Assembly (NCBI GenBank): GCA_028023455.1
Contig: JAQFVV010012394.1
Coordinates: 31,776,885 to 31,840,884, forward strand
DNA length: 64,000 nt
Reading direction: 5' to 3'
DNA from: Epiperipatus broadwayi
Lineage: Eukaryota; Onychophora; Udeonychophora; Euonychophora; Peripatidae
The notes below the pieces were generated by a model, which saw only the letters and a list, made by a program, of their open reading frames with translations, had not been told where the DNA came from and ran no database searches. Shown here piece by piece: positions 10,407 through 22,609 of the stretch. Positions within the stretch are counted from its first letter, which is position 1, and each line of letters starts with the position of its first letter. The position numbers were made by a program, and so were the translations under genes.

Positions 10407-11921
10407 ACATCCATATATCTTTCCACCAGCATTGACACAACTACGAAACAAATAGTCTGAAATCAAAAACCCTTTTAAAACTAACATATTTAAATGAGTC
10501 TAGCAGCCATCTACACTCAACTAACATTTAAATCATTTTATTAATTTAATTATAAAAAAAAATCTTTAGTTTTAGGTTTTAGAATCATTTTAAAATGAGC
10601 ATTATATTTAACTTATTTTCTTATTACAAATATTATTTAACCTACTTTTCTTTTTTTTTAAATTCAATCATGCACAAATAACGATAAGTATTTTCATCTT
10701 TAAATTCATTTGCAATAGCAAACCCCTGCCCCATTACAAACAGATATTAAACATGAATAAAAAAAACCAATATATATTTTAAAAGATTGTGTTAACTTTT
10801 GATCAGAGTTTAAAATGGCAAAGTTTATAAAAGATAAAGTTCAGGTTTGTTCAGGAAAAAGTTTATAGTTCATTTTTAGAAACAAGTAAAGTTCGAAGAT
10901 TTTACATTTAAGAGTTTATATTTCATATTTCAATTATTTAGAAATTATACTTTCCTTTGTCTGAGCTTGTTCCTTCGTGACAAAGATCTATGAAGACTTA
11001 TGACGATTTATGAAGACGGGATCCGTGGTTCGATCTTGGGATCCATGGAGATGAAAGCTGCCTTCGGCCGCCGCACTGAAGGAAGCATGATGAAACAGAT
11101 TACATTTTTTTGGTAACAGTGACAATATTTATTTTAATTTTTCAGCAACAATGAAATGAATTCAAAATTCTAATTCTCTCTGTAATTAATTATTGTTTTG
11201 GATTTTCTTTTTATAGTCCTCAGGCACCTTACCTCTGAAATGCAGGATTCATCAAACATATTCCATATCTCTATTTTATTGGTTAATTCAGTTTGTGGTC
11301 AAGTAGATTTTGGGTATTCCACTGAGGTCTGTGTCTCTATCTCTGGGCGGGAACTCATCTATTTCGTAATCATTTTTTAATGGTCATTTTGCCCAAAGGA
11401 TCTGTTTGTAATTTTTATATTTAAAAATTAAAAAATCTTCACTATTATTAAAAAGGTTTTTATTTTATACTTTATTTAAAGATTAGAATCTTTGTTTCGA
11501 TTCTATAATTTTTTTAAAGCTTATTTTAATATTTAAATCAAACATTTATAAATTAATTATTCATTATTTGTGCATTTTGAACGTTTGTGTTTTTAATTCA
11601 GTATTAGATATTTACAAAACATTACATATTAGAATTTAAATGTAATGCATATATATATCACGTTACAATATATATATATTAAGAACTCATCATAGTGTGT
11701 GAAACATTTACCATTCAATTCCCATACCATGATTGATTAGTTTTTATATGGTGACTAAAAAATGAATGTTTCTTGCATTGTTATAGCTGTCCAAGTTATT
11801 ATATATATATATATATTGTAATGGGATAGGGGGAGTAGGAAGTGGTTGCAAAAAGGGAGGTTGATCATAGTCATACCTGGGGTGGTGATGGCAAAATCAT
11901 CATCTATCCCATGTAAAAACA

Positions 11922-14425
11922 AATTTAAAATATTAATGTAATAATAAAGATATTAAATGAGATATTATCACAAAATATATAAACATTGTTATATATTAAG
12001 AGAGCATGAAATTAATCTCTGTGAGATCAGCCAGCTAACTTAGAAGAACAACTACGATGAACTATAAATCAACCAGCATTATAGAGTTAAAGTAATTAAA
12101 AGTAATACTGAAAATAAACCATTCATCATCATGAATGATCAACAATTAAAATAAATCAGTACAATAAATCAACCGTCAATCTTGTGACTGGATTGGAAAT
12201 GGGTCTTCTGGAAACCAGGCTAACTGTTGAGTCTTTGCCAGCTTGGACAATTATTTAAACATAACTTGGATGCACCACTGAAGTGCTATTCCATTAAAAT
12301 ACAAAACCAGAAAATCTAAACAATAATGCTGAGATACAAAAACATGCTGATCATCATCAAGGCTCAGGCCAATTACATTGGCAAACTATAAACTTAACTT
12401 TTAATAAGACTAAACTAAAATAAAAGGTAATGCATGGGCTTTAAAGAGTATCTCTTTTGCATCAACCAGGATGATGATTGATCATCCCTGGATGCCCAAA
12501 AGCACTAAATACACATCTGTATTTATATATTCATCTGTTATATTTGAATCTAGCTCAGAGAACACAAGCTCTATTACTGTTATGGTGACCAAGTGATGAT
12601 TTACATAATATTCTATAACTATTTACAATTACGTCACTGGAATAAATTTTACAATTGAATAAGTTTATTGGATAACAATAAAAAATGAAATTAAGATCTT
12701 ATAGGATAAGGCTTCTGATTTTGAATAATATACAATAATAAAAGTTATAACATTGCAATTTACAGGATTATTACAAAATTCAAGTTATTACATTGATTTA
12801 CAATGTCTCTTAATGAGTTTACATAAATGCATATATATATTCATACACAGAGATGTGTTTTATAATATACAATGAAAACATTTCAATTAACATAAAATAA
12901 TTATAAAAAAAATGATTAAATTTTATATATGTGTTATATTGACAATCATTGGTATTTGCAATACAATTGACAGATATACGCACACATACATGTGTGTGCA
13001 TGAAATTTCTGAACATATTTAATTTGTTACATAAAAATACTAAATGGTTAAACTTTTTAACTTATATTTTTAATAACACAAATACTTTATGCTAGGTTTA
13101 TTTAAACTGCATATCAGTGAAATATATTCATTTATTTACATATTTGAATTGTTATATTAACATGCAATAGAAGATTTAAAATTTACATATATGTGTGTGT
13201 GTATATATACAGTCTGGCATTTACATATTTTAATTTGTTATAATAATAAAGTTATTAAAATATACATTTTCACAATTAAATTCTTTGTTGAAATTATATT
13301 ATAACATTCACTTATTTTTTAATGGTAAGTTTTACTTTGGTGGGTATTTTTTTTGTTTAAAATAAGTACTATCAAATTTTTGACAGTTGATTGTATTGGT
13401 TGATTTAAAATGTCTTTCTTTTTTTTTACTCAAAAAAATTTTTGGAAATCTTTTTCTTTCTGTTAATTATAACATTGTAAATATATATATATAACATTGT
13501 TTCTTTTCTTCTTTAAATTATAAATATAAATTTAAGCCTTTTTTTTTCTTTAATGAATGATTTTAAACTAATATCATTTTACATATATCTATCAGTTATA
13601 AAAATGTCATTTTACTAAGGAAATTATTTCAAATTTTGTTATCATATATATAACACTACTCACCACCAACTATATATACATTTATCTATGCTTCTCTGCC
13701 TTTAGATATGCCAACATATATATAATTACTTCTTCAGCAAGCTAGAGTTCCCTGGGCAAGCTGGAAGATTTTTCTTGGTGAGTTTGGTTTTGGTGATTGT
13801 CATCATCAGGAAAAATATAATCCATGTAAAATGTTGGTCTGTAATTGGTCTCCCTTCTGTCTAGTATTGTTCCAGGCAACTAGCTGTCTTGTAGAATACA
13901 TTTGTAGCTATGAATTTTACCACTGGAAGATGACCCATTTCCCCTAAATGAATTCAATCTCCACTATCATGAATCAATAGACTGCTGCTAGATCTCCTGC
14001 CTTGATTTCAGCTACATCTCATGGGAGCTGTGTAAATATGTCATCCATCTCTCTGTCTAGTAAACATAAACTGCTACAAACTTCAACAAGTGGCAACAAA
14101 ATATAATCAACTTTGCAGTTAGCTAAATGTTGCCAACTGCTCTTCTCAAAAATCACCATCCAGACTGTTCTCTTAAAAAACCACTATCCAGACTGCAGCT
14201 GATATTTTTATCAGACTTTTATAGAATAATCTGAGGTGATAGCAACATCTTGATCAAGAATAGTTTTTTTATCTCTCTAATCCTTTTTGAAAACAAGCTT
14301 GAAATTTTTGTCAGAGTGTGATATACATGTTTTCACATAGGGGATTTCTAATAGATAGAAATTTTGTTCAATTAATTAAATATATTAATTTATTAAGGGC
14401 AAGCAGATGATATAATAATAATGTC
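11922..14425. other. Mixed AT-rich stretch, no gene recognised
   Basis: The part from 12000 to 12600 and the part from 13740 to 14290 have a more balanced base composition than their surroundings. The second includes a short direct repeat built on 'aaccactatccagactg' (14125-14200). Neither gives a sustained frame. Between them lies AT-rich DNA with short TA and TG microsatellites (near 12830, 13190, 13480). Confidence 0.55.
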
Positions 14426-14846
14426 AAAGGCTGAAACCTTTGATAAATGTGCCTTAAAAATGCTTATATGACAACCAATCAGATGTAATAATGACTGCAC
14501 AGGGAACTCTCAATTCAAAACCCAAGGCAGAGATTTTATCAGAAAAAGATGGTTCCCATCTTCTTTTCTACTTAAATTTATATATAAATATGCCAAACTC
14601 AAGCACTTTGAAGTAAGAGCATGAAGCTTTAAACACCTTCATATTTAATTCACTAAATATTAAATGCTTGAGTCTGGCTTATTTATATAAAAATTTAAAT
14701 AGAGAAGGTGGTAATGATCTTTTTTTTTCCTCATAAAATCTCTGCCTTGTGTTTTGAATTGAGAATTCCCTGTGCAGTCATTATTACATCTGACTGGCTG
14801 TCATGTAAGCATTTTTAAGGCACATTTGTCAAAGGTTTTAGCTTTT
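14426..14846. mobile_element. Palindromic MITE-like element, about 420 bases
   Basis: The two halves are reverse complements across nearly the whole length. The outer left arm begins 'aaaggctgaaacctttgat' and the outer right arm ends 'caaaggttttagctttt'. Both arms contain the 'agatgtaataatgactgcac' block, and both read 'gcagagattttat' further in. The centre is AT-rich around 14630-14650. No coding content is present. A non-autonomous DNA element or foldback is the simplest reading. Confidence 0.85.
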
Positions 14847-15829
14847 CAATTAATTAAAAAAATTCAAAAATACCACACTTGATTTTAAATTTTAAAATCA
14901 GAATAATAATAATACAATATTTATATTTATTCAGACCTTTTTAAAAGTTTAATTTATAATAAAATTTTATTTTAAATCAGAGTTATTAAACTCTTTACAG
15001 TCATTATTATTCCAGAAAATGTAAAAAAAAATATCTACAAAAATTTATGTCTATGTTTATTTCTACTTTTTCTTTATTTTATATATATGTGTGTGCACCT
15101 ACTATATTATTGTGTGTTATGTAACCCAACTGGTTATAATATATATAATTACCTCAGAAAATTGTGATCAGGGTTTCAAATTATTATGGCATTTTAAATG
15201 GTATCAGTACAAAAAAAAAAAAAGACAATTGATGGCACAATTAAAGAAACATGTCTGAATAATTCTTATTGAAAAGATGAATCGAATCAATACAGCCTAC
15301 ACATTAATTAAACTTTATTAGGAATTCTACTGTTGATACGATATCAGTCTGATTGGGAAATAATCAAATAATTGATTAAAAAATGATCATCTAATTCTTA
15401 TTGTATTGTTAAATCTTTTAGAAGTATTTAAAACAGTCACTCTACTGTGCATTTTTTAAACATATGGATAAAAACATGAAAAAAGTAAAAGTCTTCAAGA
15501 TGCATTTCCTACTAATCCAGCATTTTCCAGTTAGCCAGGTCATTATCATTGACAGACATCATATATTCATATGTTTGAAAAATGTGGGATGTAATAAATA
15601 AAAAAGAAAATACATATAAAGTAAGAGAGACACATAAAGAAAGGTGAAATTAAATTATTTTTATTTCATAACATTAATTTTTAACTGGTTTTAAAGATTA
15701 TATCTGGATTACAAATGATAGGATAATCTTTAGCCTAATACATGATTAATAATAAACATTAGTATATGTATCTGAAGTGGGTGATCACAAAGTTGTGATT
15801 GTAAAAAGTTTGGTTCTTTTTTTTAAAGA
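14847..15829. other. AT-rich stretch; small family B fragment at its end
   Basis: Most of this stretch is low-information DNA. From about 15715 to 15812, a 'ggataatctttagcctaata' block followed by 'cacaaagttgtgattg' matches the start of family B copies. Confidence 0.5.
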
Positions 15830-16148
15830 AAATATAAAATTTGAGCATTTTTATCAATATATTTTACTACTACATCAGTAAAAAATGAAAAAGTTGGAAA
15901 ACACACATATCAAAAATGATTCTTGGTTTAATTAAGATTTTTTCAACAGTAATGTCTTTCTTGTCTGGGTCTAGTTCTCTGATTTAATTATTAAAATAGA
16001 TTTTACAAAAATAGTACACAAATTGTTATTTAGCAGTTAAAACTTTCTTTTATTATTGTTCATTAAAAAAATATTAGAGAGCTCATTTCCTTTCTTCTTT
16101 TTTTTATTTGTTGAATTTTAAATCCTTGCCAACAAACATGTTTATAGT

Positions 16149-16181
<33 letters not shown>

Positions 16182-16225
16182 AGACAAATATGACTGAATA
16201 TATATGGTTAAAAGTAATAATAATA
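15830..16225 (+). repeat. Dispersed repeat E, copy 1
   Basis: This segment aligns with 22610-22990 in the same orientation. Shared blocks in order are 'tttgagcattt(t/c)tatcaatata', 'gattcttggtttaat', 'gtaatgtctttcttgtct', 'aaatattagagag', and a TA microsatellite followed by a 'gtgtagacaaata' type end. The (TA)n(TG)n run is at about 16149-16181. The family is unidentified and no frame spans it. Confidence 0.7.
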
Positions 16226-17755
16226 CGAGCTGTAAATGAATACGGCCATACTAACTCCAAAGACAAAACGCAAGGAGAGAGAACTAAGAGACAAAAAAGG
16301 AATCTAAAAATTACTTTTGTGATGAGTATATATAAACATATCTATGAACCTGTGACAAATGCATCCACACAGAGAGCATACTAGATCATCCATTTTTATA
16401 TTATTTGACATTTTGCAATATGACTTTTAATTTATTCAGTGGAAAACTTTAAACACTTCAGTACCATATCTGATTTTACCTCTCCTGTATATTCTATTTT
16501 CTGCCATATCTTCCTAGTGGAAACAATTGACATTGCATTTCTTTAGAATGTCTTTGAGATAATTCTTATAACTTAGAAGGATCTACATTTCCTATAAAAA
16601 ACAAGCTTACGTTTACTGTAAAACACTTTTTTGGGAAGTCTTGCATTATTTCTTCATTTTACAAATCCATTCCAATGAAGTTGTGATTTTATCATAGTAG
16701 ATTAAATAATATCATATTCAGATAGATGAAGAAAATATGGATTGTATTTATGACCTTGCTATTGTTTTTATATTTTTACAGAACATTCTTAAATGACATT
16801 TTTGTAATGCTTTTATATGGAATGATAGAGTGGCCATGTCTTACTTCCGTACAATGAATTATGTAAACTAACAGCTATATATATATAGAGAGAGCATAGT
16901 TGCAGTAGTTATTTCCCTGATATAAAATATATTATCTTTTAATTTGTTAAAAGCAGCACATTTTATCTTTAATTAGTCTACTGCAAGAAAATGTCTCTCC
17001 AGTGTTGTCTTATAGGAAAACTAGTGGTAGAGATCATGCTTACTAATTGGCCAATGAAGATTCCAGCATTTTACATCTTTGTTCATTATATATAAGAAAA
17101 AATTAAATAAATTACTGAATCCAATGTGAGTAATGATTATGATTAAAGGATTGCATTTAAGTTCTAATGACAAAAAGGTTAAAACATACTTTGACTTCTA
17201 AATACTGGATTAATATGAATCCTCCAGTAAATTTTGTAACACTAAAATAAGAAGTTATTATCATTGTGTTGGATATAAAATGATTTTGGACTTTCCAAAA
17301 TGAAGAGGGGTCACAAATTATATTGATGTTATAAAGCATCTCAATCTTTTCTTATCCAAAAGTGATGACAGAATATATATTGCAGAGTCCCTATAAAACA
17401 GTTGTGAATAAATGGGTTATTGTTTCTGTTTTGATGGAAATGTTTTATATAGGCAAGTATTTATTAACCATTACAGTGTTATAGTAATATTCATATCCAA
17501 ACCAAAGGGCTGAAGATTGGACAATTATCTATAACAAAGGAAAAGATGTTTGTGCTTTGACTGATAGGCAAAGTGATTATAGAATGGCTGCACAAAATCT
17601 ATAGTTTTAATGTTGCTTCCATGGTCAATAACCAGCTGTGATTGGTCAATTTTGTTCAAAGTAATTAATAATCATAGTTTGCAATAATAAACTAACAACT
17701 GAAGAGGTAAAGTTTAAGAAAATTAAAAACAAACACCAGTTGCTTAAGTTAAGGC
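16226..17755. other. AT-rich stretch without recognised features
   Basis: No frame or shared repeat was recognised. A short TA and AGAGAG run lies near 16876-16895. Confidence 0.55.
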
Positions 17756-17760
17756 AACTG

Positions 17761-17792
17761 AAGTCACAGTGCATCACATCACATCACATTAA
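17761..17792 (+). mobile_element. LINE 3' tail motif with CATCA repeats
   Basis: 'agtcacagtgcatcacatca' and a following 'catcacattaa' match the tail of the LINE ending at 25780, which has one CATCA unit fewer. Upstream sequence does not obviously match that LINE. This may be a very short 5'-truncated insertion or a SINE sharing the tail. Confidence 0.5.
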
Positions 17793-17793
17793 C

Positions 17794-18537
17794 TGTTATC
17801 TATTAATAGTAATTTACATTGTCAACTCCAATTTACTAAATGTATTACTTTACTAAATATGTATCTTTTCTAAAGACATCAGGCAAAATATAGCCCTATA
17901 CCCAGAAAGATATTTCAATTAGCCCAGACACTTTTAGTTAGCTTGGCAGCTATACTATCTCAAAGATTCTTGGGCATTTGCTCCTAGACATCTAAACAAA
18001 TTTATATAGTAGTATGAAATACAAGTCACTATTTCAAATTACTTAATAAACAGTTTAGATGTTAACATAATTAATAGGTGGCTCATTTGGCATGACTGGT
18101 TCAAATGAAATCCATTGTGGGAGCAATGTTACATTATTTCTATTGTCTTTAAAACAATTGCTCTCTTTGATAAAACAGATGAGTTTGTAAATGTAAGCAG
18201 AATGTCACATGATCTCAAAGAATTCAGAGTTTATACATGTTGTGAAAAATAGTAAATAAAAAGTTGATATATTTGATCAACTAAAATAATCTAAGTTATA
18301 TGTAAATTGTAAGAAGTGTAATGATCTTATGTTTAAAATATGATTATAATTATATATTTAAGATATTATTGTCATATGATTCTTGAAGCTTATTTTATCA
18401 ACTATGTTAATATCTAAACTGTTAAAGATTTTTTGAGATAATAATGGTTGTAATTTGTAATGTTGCTAATAATTCACCTATGTGATCCTTAGTTAAGGTA
18501 AGAATTGTGGGTATTTTTAGAATTCATTTATAATAAT
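17794..18537. other. AT-rich stretch without recognised features
   Basis: Nothing coding or repeated elsewhere in the window was recognised. Confidence 0.55.
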
Positions 18538-18645
18538 TCAGATATGTAGATGATATTTGCACCCTTTGGTATAAGAGCATAGTGAAGGATTCTGAAATGT
18601 TCCATCCTCAGATCAATTCCAAATATGATATTTTCAGCTTGTTAA
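18538..18645 (+). pseudogene. Possible Penelope-like reverse transcriptase fragment
   Basis: A 35-codon open stretch starts FRYVDDICTLWY and is followed about 12 residues later by FHPQINSKYDIFS. An RYVDD block followed by an LNS-x-(H/Y)P type block is characteristic of Penelope-like RTs, where the two aspartates are catalytic. The rest of the RT could not be followed. The assignment depends on one motif pair, so a different RT class or coincidence is possible. Confidence 0.4.
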
Positions 18646-19111
18646 TTTTTTTATAGTCTTCTATTATTTTAATTTCAATGAACAATTAAAGAATCTTATT
18701 TAAGAATACTCTATAATAAAAATATTACATAAAAAAGATTATAAAGCCATTCAATATGTTTTTCAGTTGTCTTGATGTGGTATTATAGTCTGTACAATAT
18801 TATTTCTAATTTTTATAATAATGGTTTTTAGAATAGTTTATAAGTAGCTTATAATTTAGGGACCAAGATGCAATAGAAAATTTGATAATGATTTTTTTTT
18901 TTTTTAAATCGAGTAAAAATATTTCTGGGATTCTGTATTTATACCCAATATGCTGATAAGTGTGTTATTTATTTATTTTATTTTTGCAATTTAAAAGATG
19001 ATTTCCATAGCACTTAATGTTTTGAATGTCACATTTAAAGATTTTGGCTTAATAGCTAGTGTTCAAAAAACTCAAGTTCTTTTTGGATTATTAGAATATG
19101 TGTATTGAATG

Positions 19112-19330
19112 TTTTTAGAAAAAAATTAACTTTATTTAAATATTCCAAATATATTCAACTGTTAGTAATAGAACACAGGTTAGTATATGCACATTGTTTG
19201 CAAGAGGTATTATTCTTCTTTCTTTAGGTGTTGCTGGCCTGACCAGTGACAGTACCACCATGGGAATCGAACCTGGACCTTTAGATTCTTGAATATTGAA
19301 TTTTAAGATAAATTTAGCTACCCCCCCCCA
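19112..19330 (-). mobile_element. SINE S1, tRNA-derived, copy 1
   Basis: On the minus strand the head reads 'ggtagctaaatttatctta' and then 'ccaggttcgattcccatgg', a good pol III B-box. The body contains 'ggtcaggccagcaacacc'. The minus-strand 3' part aligns with the copy at 59655-59880, giving a family about 220 bases long. The plus-strand poly-C run at 19321-19329 abuts the head. It sits just upstream of a LINE fragment of the same region. Confidence 0.7.
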
Positions 19331-19340
19331 AATGCTTCTA

Positions 19341-19640
19341 ATATGAGAATGTAAACTAATTTAAATATTTTGGTAGTTTTACAAGTAGTGGACTTGGATA
19401 CTGAGATAAAAAAAACAGGCTCTAAAATGTTGCTACTTTTAACAAGTATTTTATCACAGCGAAATAACTACTGCAACTAACTTAGCTATATATAAAGCTG
19501 CTATTTTATCTAAACTTGGACTCTCTCTTGATCCACTATGAAGGCATTACAAAAGTTTTCTTAGAGATTTTCTATAAAATTTTAAAAATATAAAGTCAAT
19601 ATCATGAAACCCGCTAATCTTTTAGCGGATGCCTAAGAAC
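19341..19640 (+). pseudogene. LINE fragment, C-terminal region after the RT domain
   Basis: The plus-strand reading gives FKYFGSFTSSGLGY, then a block around LYIKLLFYLNLD, then HYEGITKVFLRDFL. This order matches the region after the RT palm in common invertebrate LINEs (a KYLGS block, an LYKAVVLPTLLYGSETW block, and an H-x-K-x-LE-x-F block). Several stops break the frame. It is homologous to the start of the fragment at 47640-48240. Only this internal piece is present, so the copy is truncated at both ends. Confidence 0.7.
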
Positions 19641-20212
19641 AGTTATAGGAACTTCGGGGAGCTATCTCACCAGCACTGAAACTATCAAGCAATAAATGAT
19701 ATAAGTAGTGAGTATGTTTTTTTTTTTCTGTTTACAAACTACAGTGAAAAAAAGAACCGTATGTTATATAAACAAAATCAAATAAAAATATGTTATGTGT
19801 ACTTTTTTCACAAATAATATGATAATTGATAGACGTCTGAAACATTTAGAAATTTAATTAAATAAACCAGAAGAAAAACGAAAATACGAATTTATTTATA
19901 TAAACTAATTCTTTTAAAAAGTAAAGCTTACTAATAAACAAAATGGAACAAAATTAAAATTTAGTGTAAAATAATTAAATAAATAAACAAGAAACAAATG
20001 TGAAATGAAATGTATAAAAAAAAAAAAGGTTATGAATGGAATGTTGACTTCCAATGGTATTTTTTTTACTTTATCACTACTTTCAGGTCAAGATGGATTT
20101 TGTTAGTTTGTAGAATTGGTCTCTTTTAGAATTATTATTCATTAAAATTGTCTAAAATGTTTAAAAACCACCAATAGTATTAATTTGGAGAAGGGGACAC
20201 ACACACACAAAG
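19641..20212. other. AT-rich stretch without recognised features
   Basis: Homopolymer runs near 19718 and 20016 are the only visible structure. Confidence 0.5.
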
Positions 20213-20535
20213 TGATTAATGAATAATATTTCGGCGGTGTAAATTTTACTACACCATTCTCACACAAAGTAGAGACTTGTGTCTATTCACTTTTAACACT
20301 TTGTGAAGGGATGTAATCATAAACATGTGACCAAAAACATGTAAAAAAAAATATATGATCTCCAAGGTTCATGCTGAACCAGCATTGATCTTAGATCACA
20401 GTCGCACGCATATCTTTATCATAGTTCAGTATATATAGATAGTCAATTGCTACAGTTTAATTGAGGAGTATGAAATTTACCATTCTCATAACTTTGACAC
20501 AAACTACTTAATAGAAGCATAATAATAATTTTAAT
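20213..20535 (-). repeat. Family B repeat, full-length copy
   Basis: The minus strand contains, in order, the family B landmarks 'tttgtgtcaaagttatgag', 'tatatactgaactatgataa', 'gctggttcagcatgaacctt', 'gatgtaat/gatta' and 'ttaaaagtgaatagacac', then an 'attattcattaatcac' end. The length is about 320 bases. It has no frame and no obvious tRNA-like promoter, so a MITE or other non-autonomous element is likely. Confidence 0.75.
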
Positions 20536-21277
20536 ATAAAGTGATTTTAACTTCATTTGTTTGCAAAAAAAAAAAAATTACACCTAAGACCTATAATTTA
20601 TATTTGTTTAGGTTTATTTATAGATAAGAAAAATCCGTTTGTTGTTTTAAATATGATCACTTCAAAGTAGTATCAATTTAAACAAGCACAGAAAATTATT
20701 ATTTTCACTATATTTTGGTCAAGAAAAAAATTGCTTGTCTCTTTTGGATTTATTTCCCCCTTGCAATAATCTCATAGTCAACAAAAATACTCATCCCCTG
20801 TATAAGCCTCTGTGTAAAAGTGTCTGTCTTATGAATGTTTGCCCTAAAGATTACACCATAGGATTTTAACATTCCATAACGTTTTATTGTTTTAAATAAA
20901 TTATTTTGCACAATTTATTTCACACTTTCTATTTGTTGTTTACATGTTTAATTACTTTGGTATAATTAATTACATATTTTTCTTCTTGTTTTTATTGGTA
21001 ACTTTATTTTTTAAAAAAAAATTGATTTACCTAAGTAAATTGTTATTTTTTGTTTTCCTTCTTGTTTATTTGTTTAATTTAATTTCTAAATTTTTTAGGT
21101 CGGTCAATTGCAATATCATTTGTGAAAAAAGTACACTTAACATATTTTATTTTTATGTAATTGTGTTTATGTAACACACCTTACTTTATTTTAATTTGTA
21201 AACAAAAAGAAACATATGTTGACTATATGGTTAGATAATTTCCCCAACTGTCAAAACTGTCTTTAAGCATTTGTTAA
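20536..21277. other. AT-rich stretch without recognised features
   Basis: A 76-codon open frame at 20944-21174 is mostly Phe, Leu, Ile and Asn, as expected from T-rich DNA, and is not taken as a gene. Confidence 0.5.
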
Positions 21278-21772
21278 ATGATAACCCATAAAATCAATCG
21301 CTATGTTTTTCAACATGCTATATGGGACACCGTAGAGTCCACTATAGTAAAAAGACACCTTCATTGGATTGGACATGTAAAACAAATGAACAATGCAAGA
21401 CCTACTAAAAGGGTGTTTTATGATGAAATGGTTTTTGTGGGAGAAACCATATCTATGTTATAAGAATTATTTCAAAGATAACATAAAAAAGATGTCATAC
21501 CAATTGTTTCCATTAAAAATATATTGCAGATAATAAAGCTATACTTAGGATATGTGTTGAAGTATTTCAGAAAGAAAAACATTTCTGCTAAAGAAATTAA
21601 ATGACAACATCATAAAATATCAAGTAAACAGAAAAATGGACCAACTTATTTGTGTTTCACAGATTGGTACATATATTCCTAAAAAAATTTATTTCTAGAG
21701 TACGTTTTTTTTTTTCATTTTCTCTTTTTTTTTTTGGAGTTAGAATTGTCCAAACTCATTAATGAGTGGTTG
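21278..21772 (+). pseudogene. LINE 3' fragment ending in an (ATT)n tail
   Basis: The frame at 21278-21463 contains KRHLHWIGHVKQMNNAR followed by a PTKRVFYDE block, a hallmark of the C-terminal part of invertebrate LINE polyproteins (R-L-x-W-x-GHV-x-RM). A further block around 21570-21600 resembles 28115-28145. The copy ends at 'aatgagtggttgct', as the copy at 28060-28325 ends at 'cacgagtggctat', and both continue directly into ATT repeats. The frame is interrupted. It probably belongs to the same family as 19341-19640, 29950-31060 and 47640-48240. Confidence 0.7.
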
Positions 21773-21910
<138 letters not shown>

Positions 21911-21960
21911 TTATCATCATCGTTGTTGTTGTTCTTGTTGTTATTATTGTAATATCATAA

Positions 21961-22609
21961 CTTCTTTAGATAGTACATGGAAAACGGATGGACATTGCAA
22001 CATCTCTAAAAATACATTTTACCTGAATTCGGCATGATCTTTATGGGAAATTCAGATTCTCTTTTTATTTTAAAGACTGCTTTCTTTAAAAAGATATGGC
22101 AAAAAATTGGCAAACTATCTGTTAAAACCGATTAATGGAGAAGCATGTTGTATATGTAAATATATTTGTGGTTCACTGGTTGGTTTCTATACAAACTCAC
22201 CTCCAATCTATAGTGTATTGTTTTATTTTCGCTTTTCCATCCTTTTTATGAATTAGCAATGCGATGATGATGATTTTTATGATTGCTTTTATCAAAAATG
22301 ATAAAAAAATGGATTATGATTAGAGAGCAGAGATTGTTGATGCATAGCAAAACGTCATATCAAACTGCGCAGAAAAAAGCATCCATAATATTATATTGAA
22401 CATTTTATAAATAAGCAGAATGTCATTCACAGCCATTATTGATTCGAAAACTCTAATAATAAATAATACATTTTAGCCTTTTCTCCGTTGCTAATTAAAT
22501 TGTTAAAATTTCAAAAAATTAAAATAATTATTTCTTCCCATTCACCCTCTTCCGGAAAAACATTTTTATTAATAAAAATAATATTTTTTTTCATTTTTTT
22601 TTTTTTTTT
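21961..22609. other. AT-rich stretch without recognised features
   Basis: No frame or recognised repeat; a T run lies near 22595-22610. Confidence 0.5.

Larger units (their letters stand above)
6771..11921. repeat. Giant 5.15 kb inverted repeat (near-palindrome)
   Basis: The left arm (6771-9100) and right arm (9589-11921) are reverse complements almost end to end, around a 488-base centre (9101-9588) with no arm-to-arm match. Outer ends are TGTTTTTACATGGG at 6771 and its reverse complement ending at 11921; similarity stops abruptly outside both. Matches can be followed through the whole arm, for example 7400-7500 with 11200-11300 and 8930-9095 with 9605-9765. A few indels exist, including one of about 20 bases near 7663 against 11025-11048. 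Divergence is a few percent in the best parts and about 7% near the centre. I see no clear target-site duplication. It could be a foldback transposon, an inverted duplication of a transposon cluster, or a rearrangement product. Confidence 0.95.

Noticed and set aside
11198-11380. 60-codon plus-strand frame in the right palindrome arm
   Set aside because: It overlaps the LTR-like segment, has no recognised motif and is not kept open as a pair in the left arm.
6771-11921. Assembly fold-back as explanation for the palindrome
   Set aside because: The arms differ by a few percent with indels and CpG-type substitutions, which an artefactual copy of the same molecule would not show.
20944-21174. 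76-codon hydrophobic frame that could pass for a membrane peptide
   Set aside because: The Phe/Leu/Ile/Asn-rich composition is what T-rich DNA gives by chance; no start context, neighbour or family supports it.
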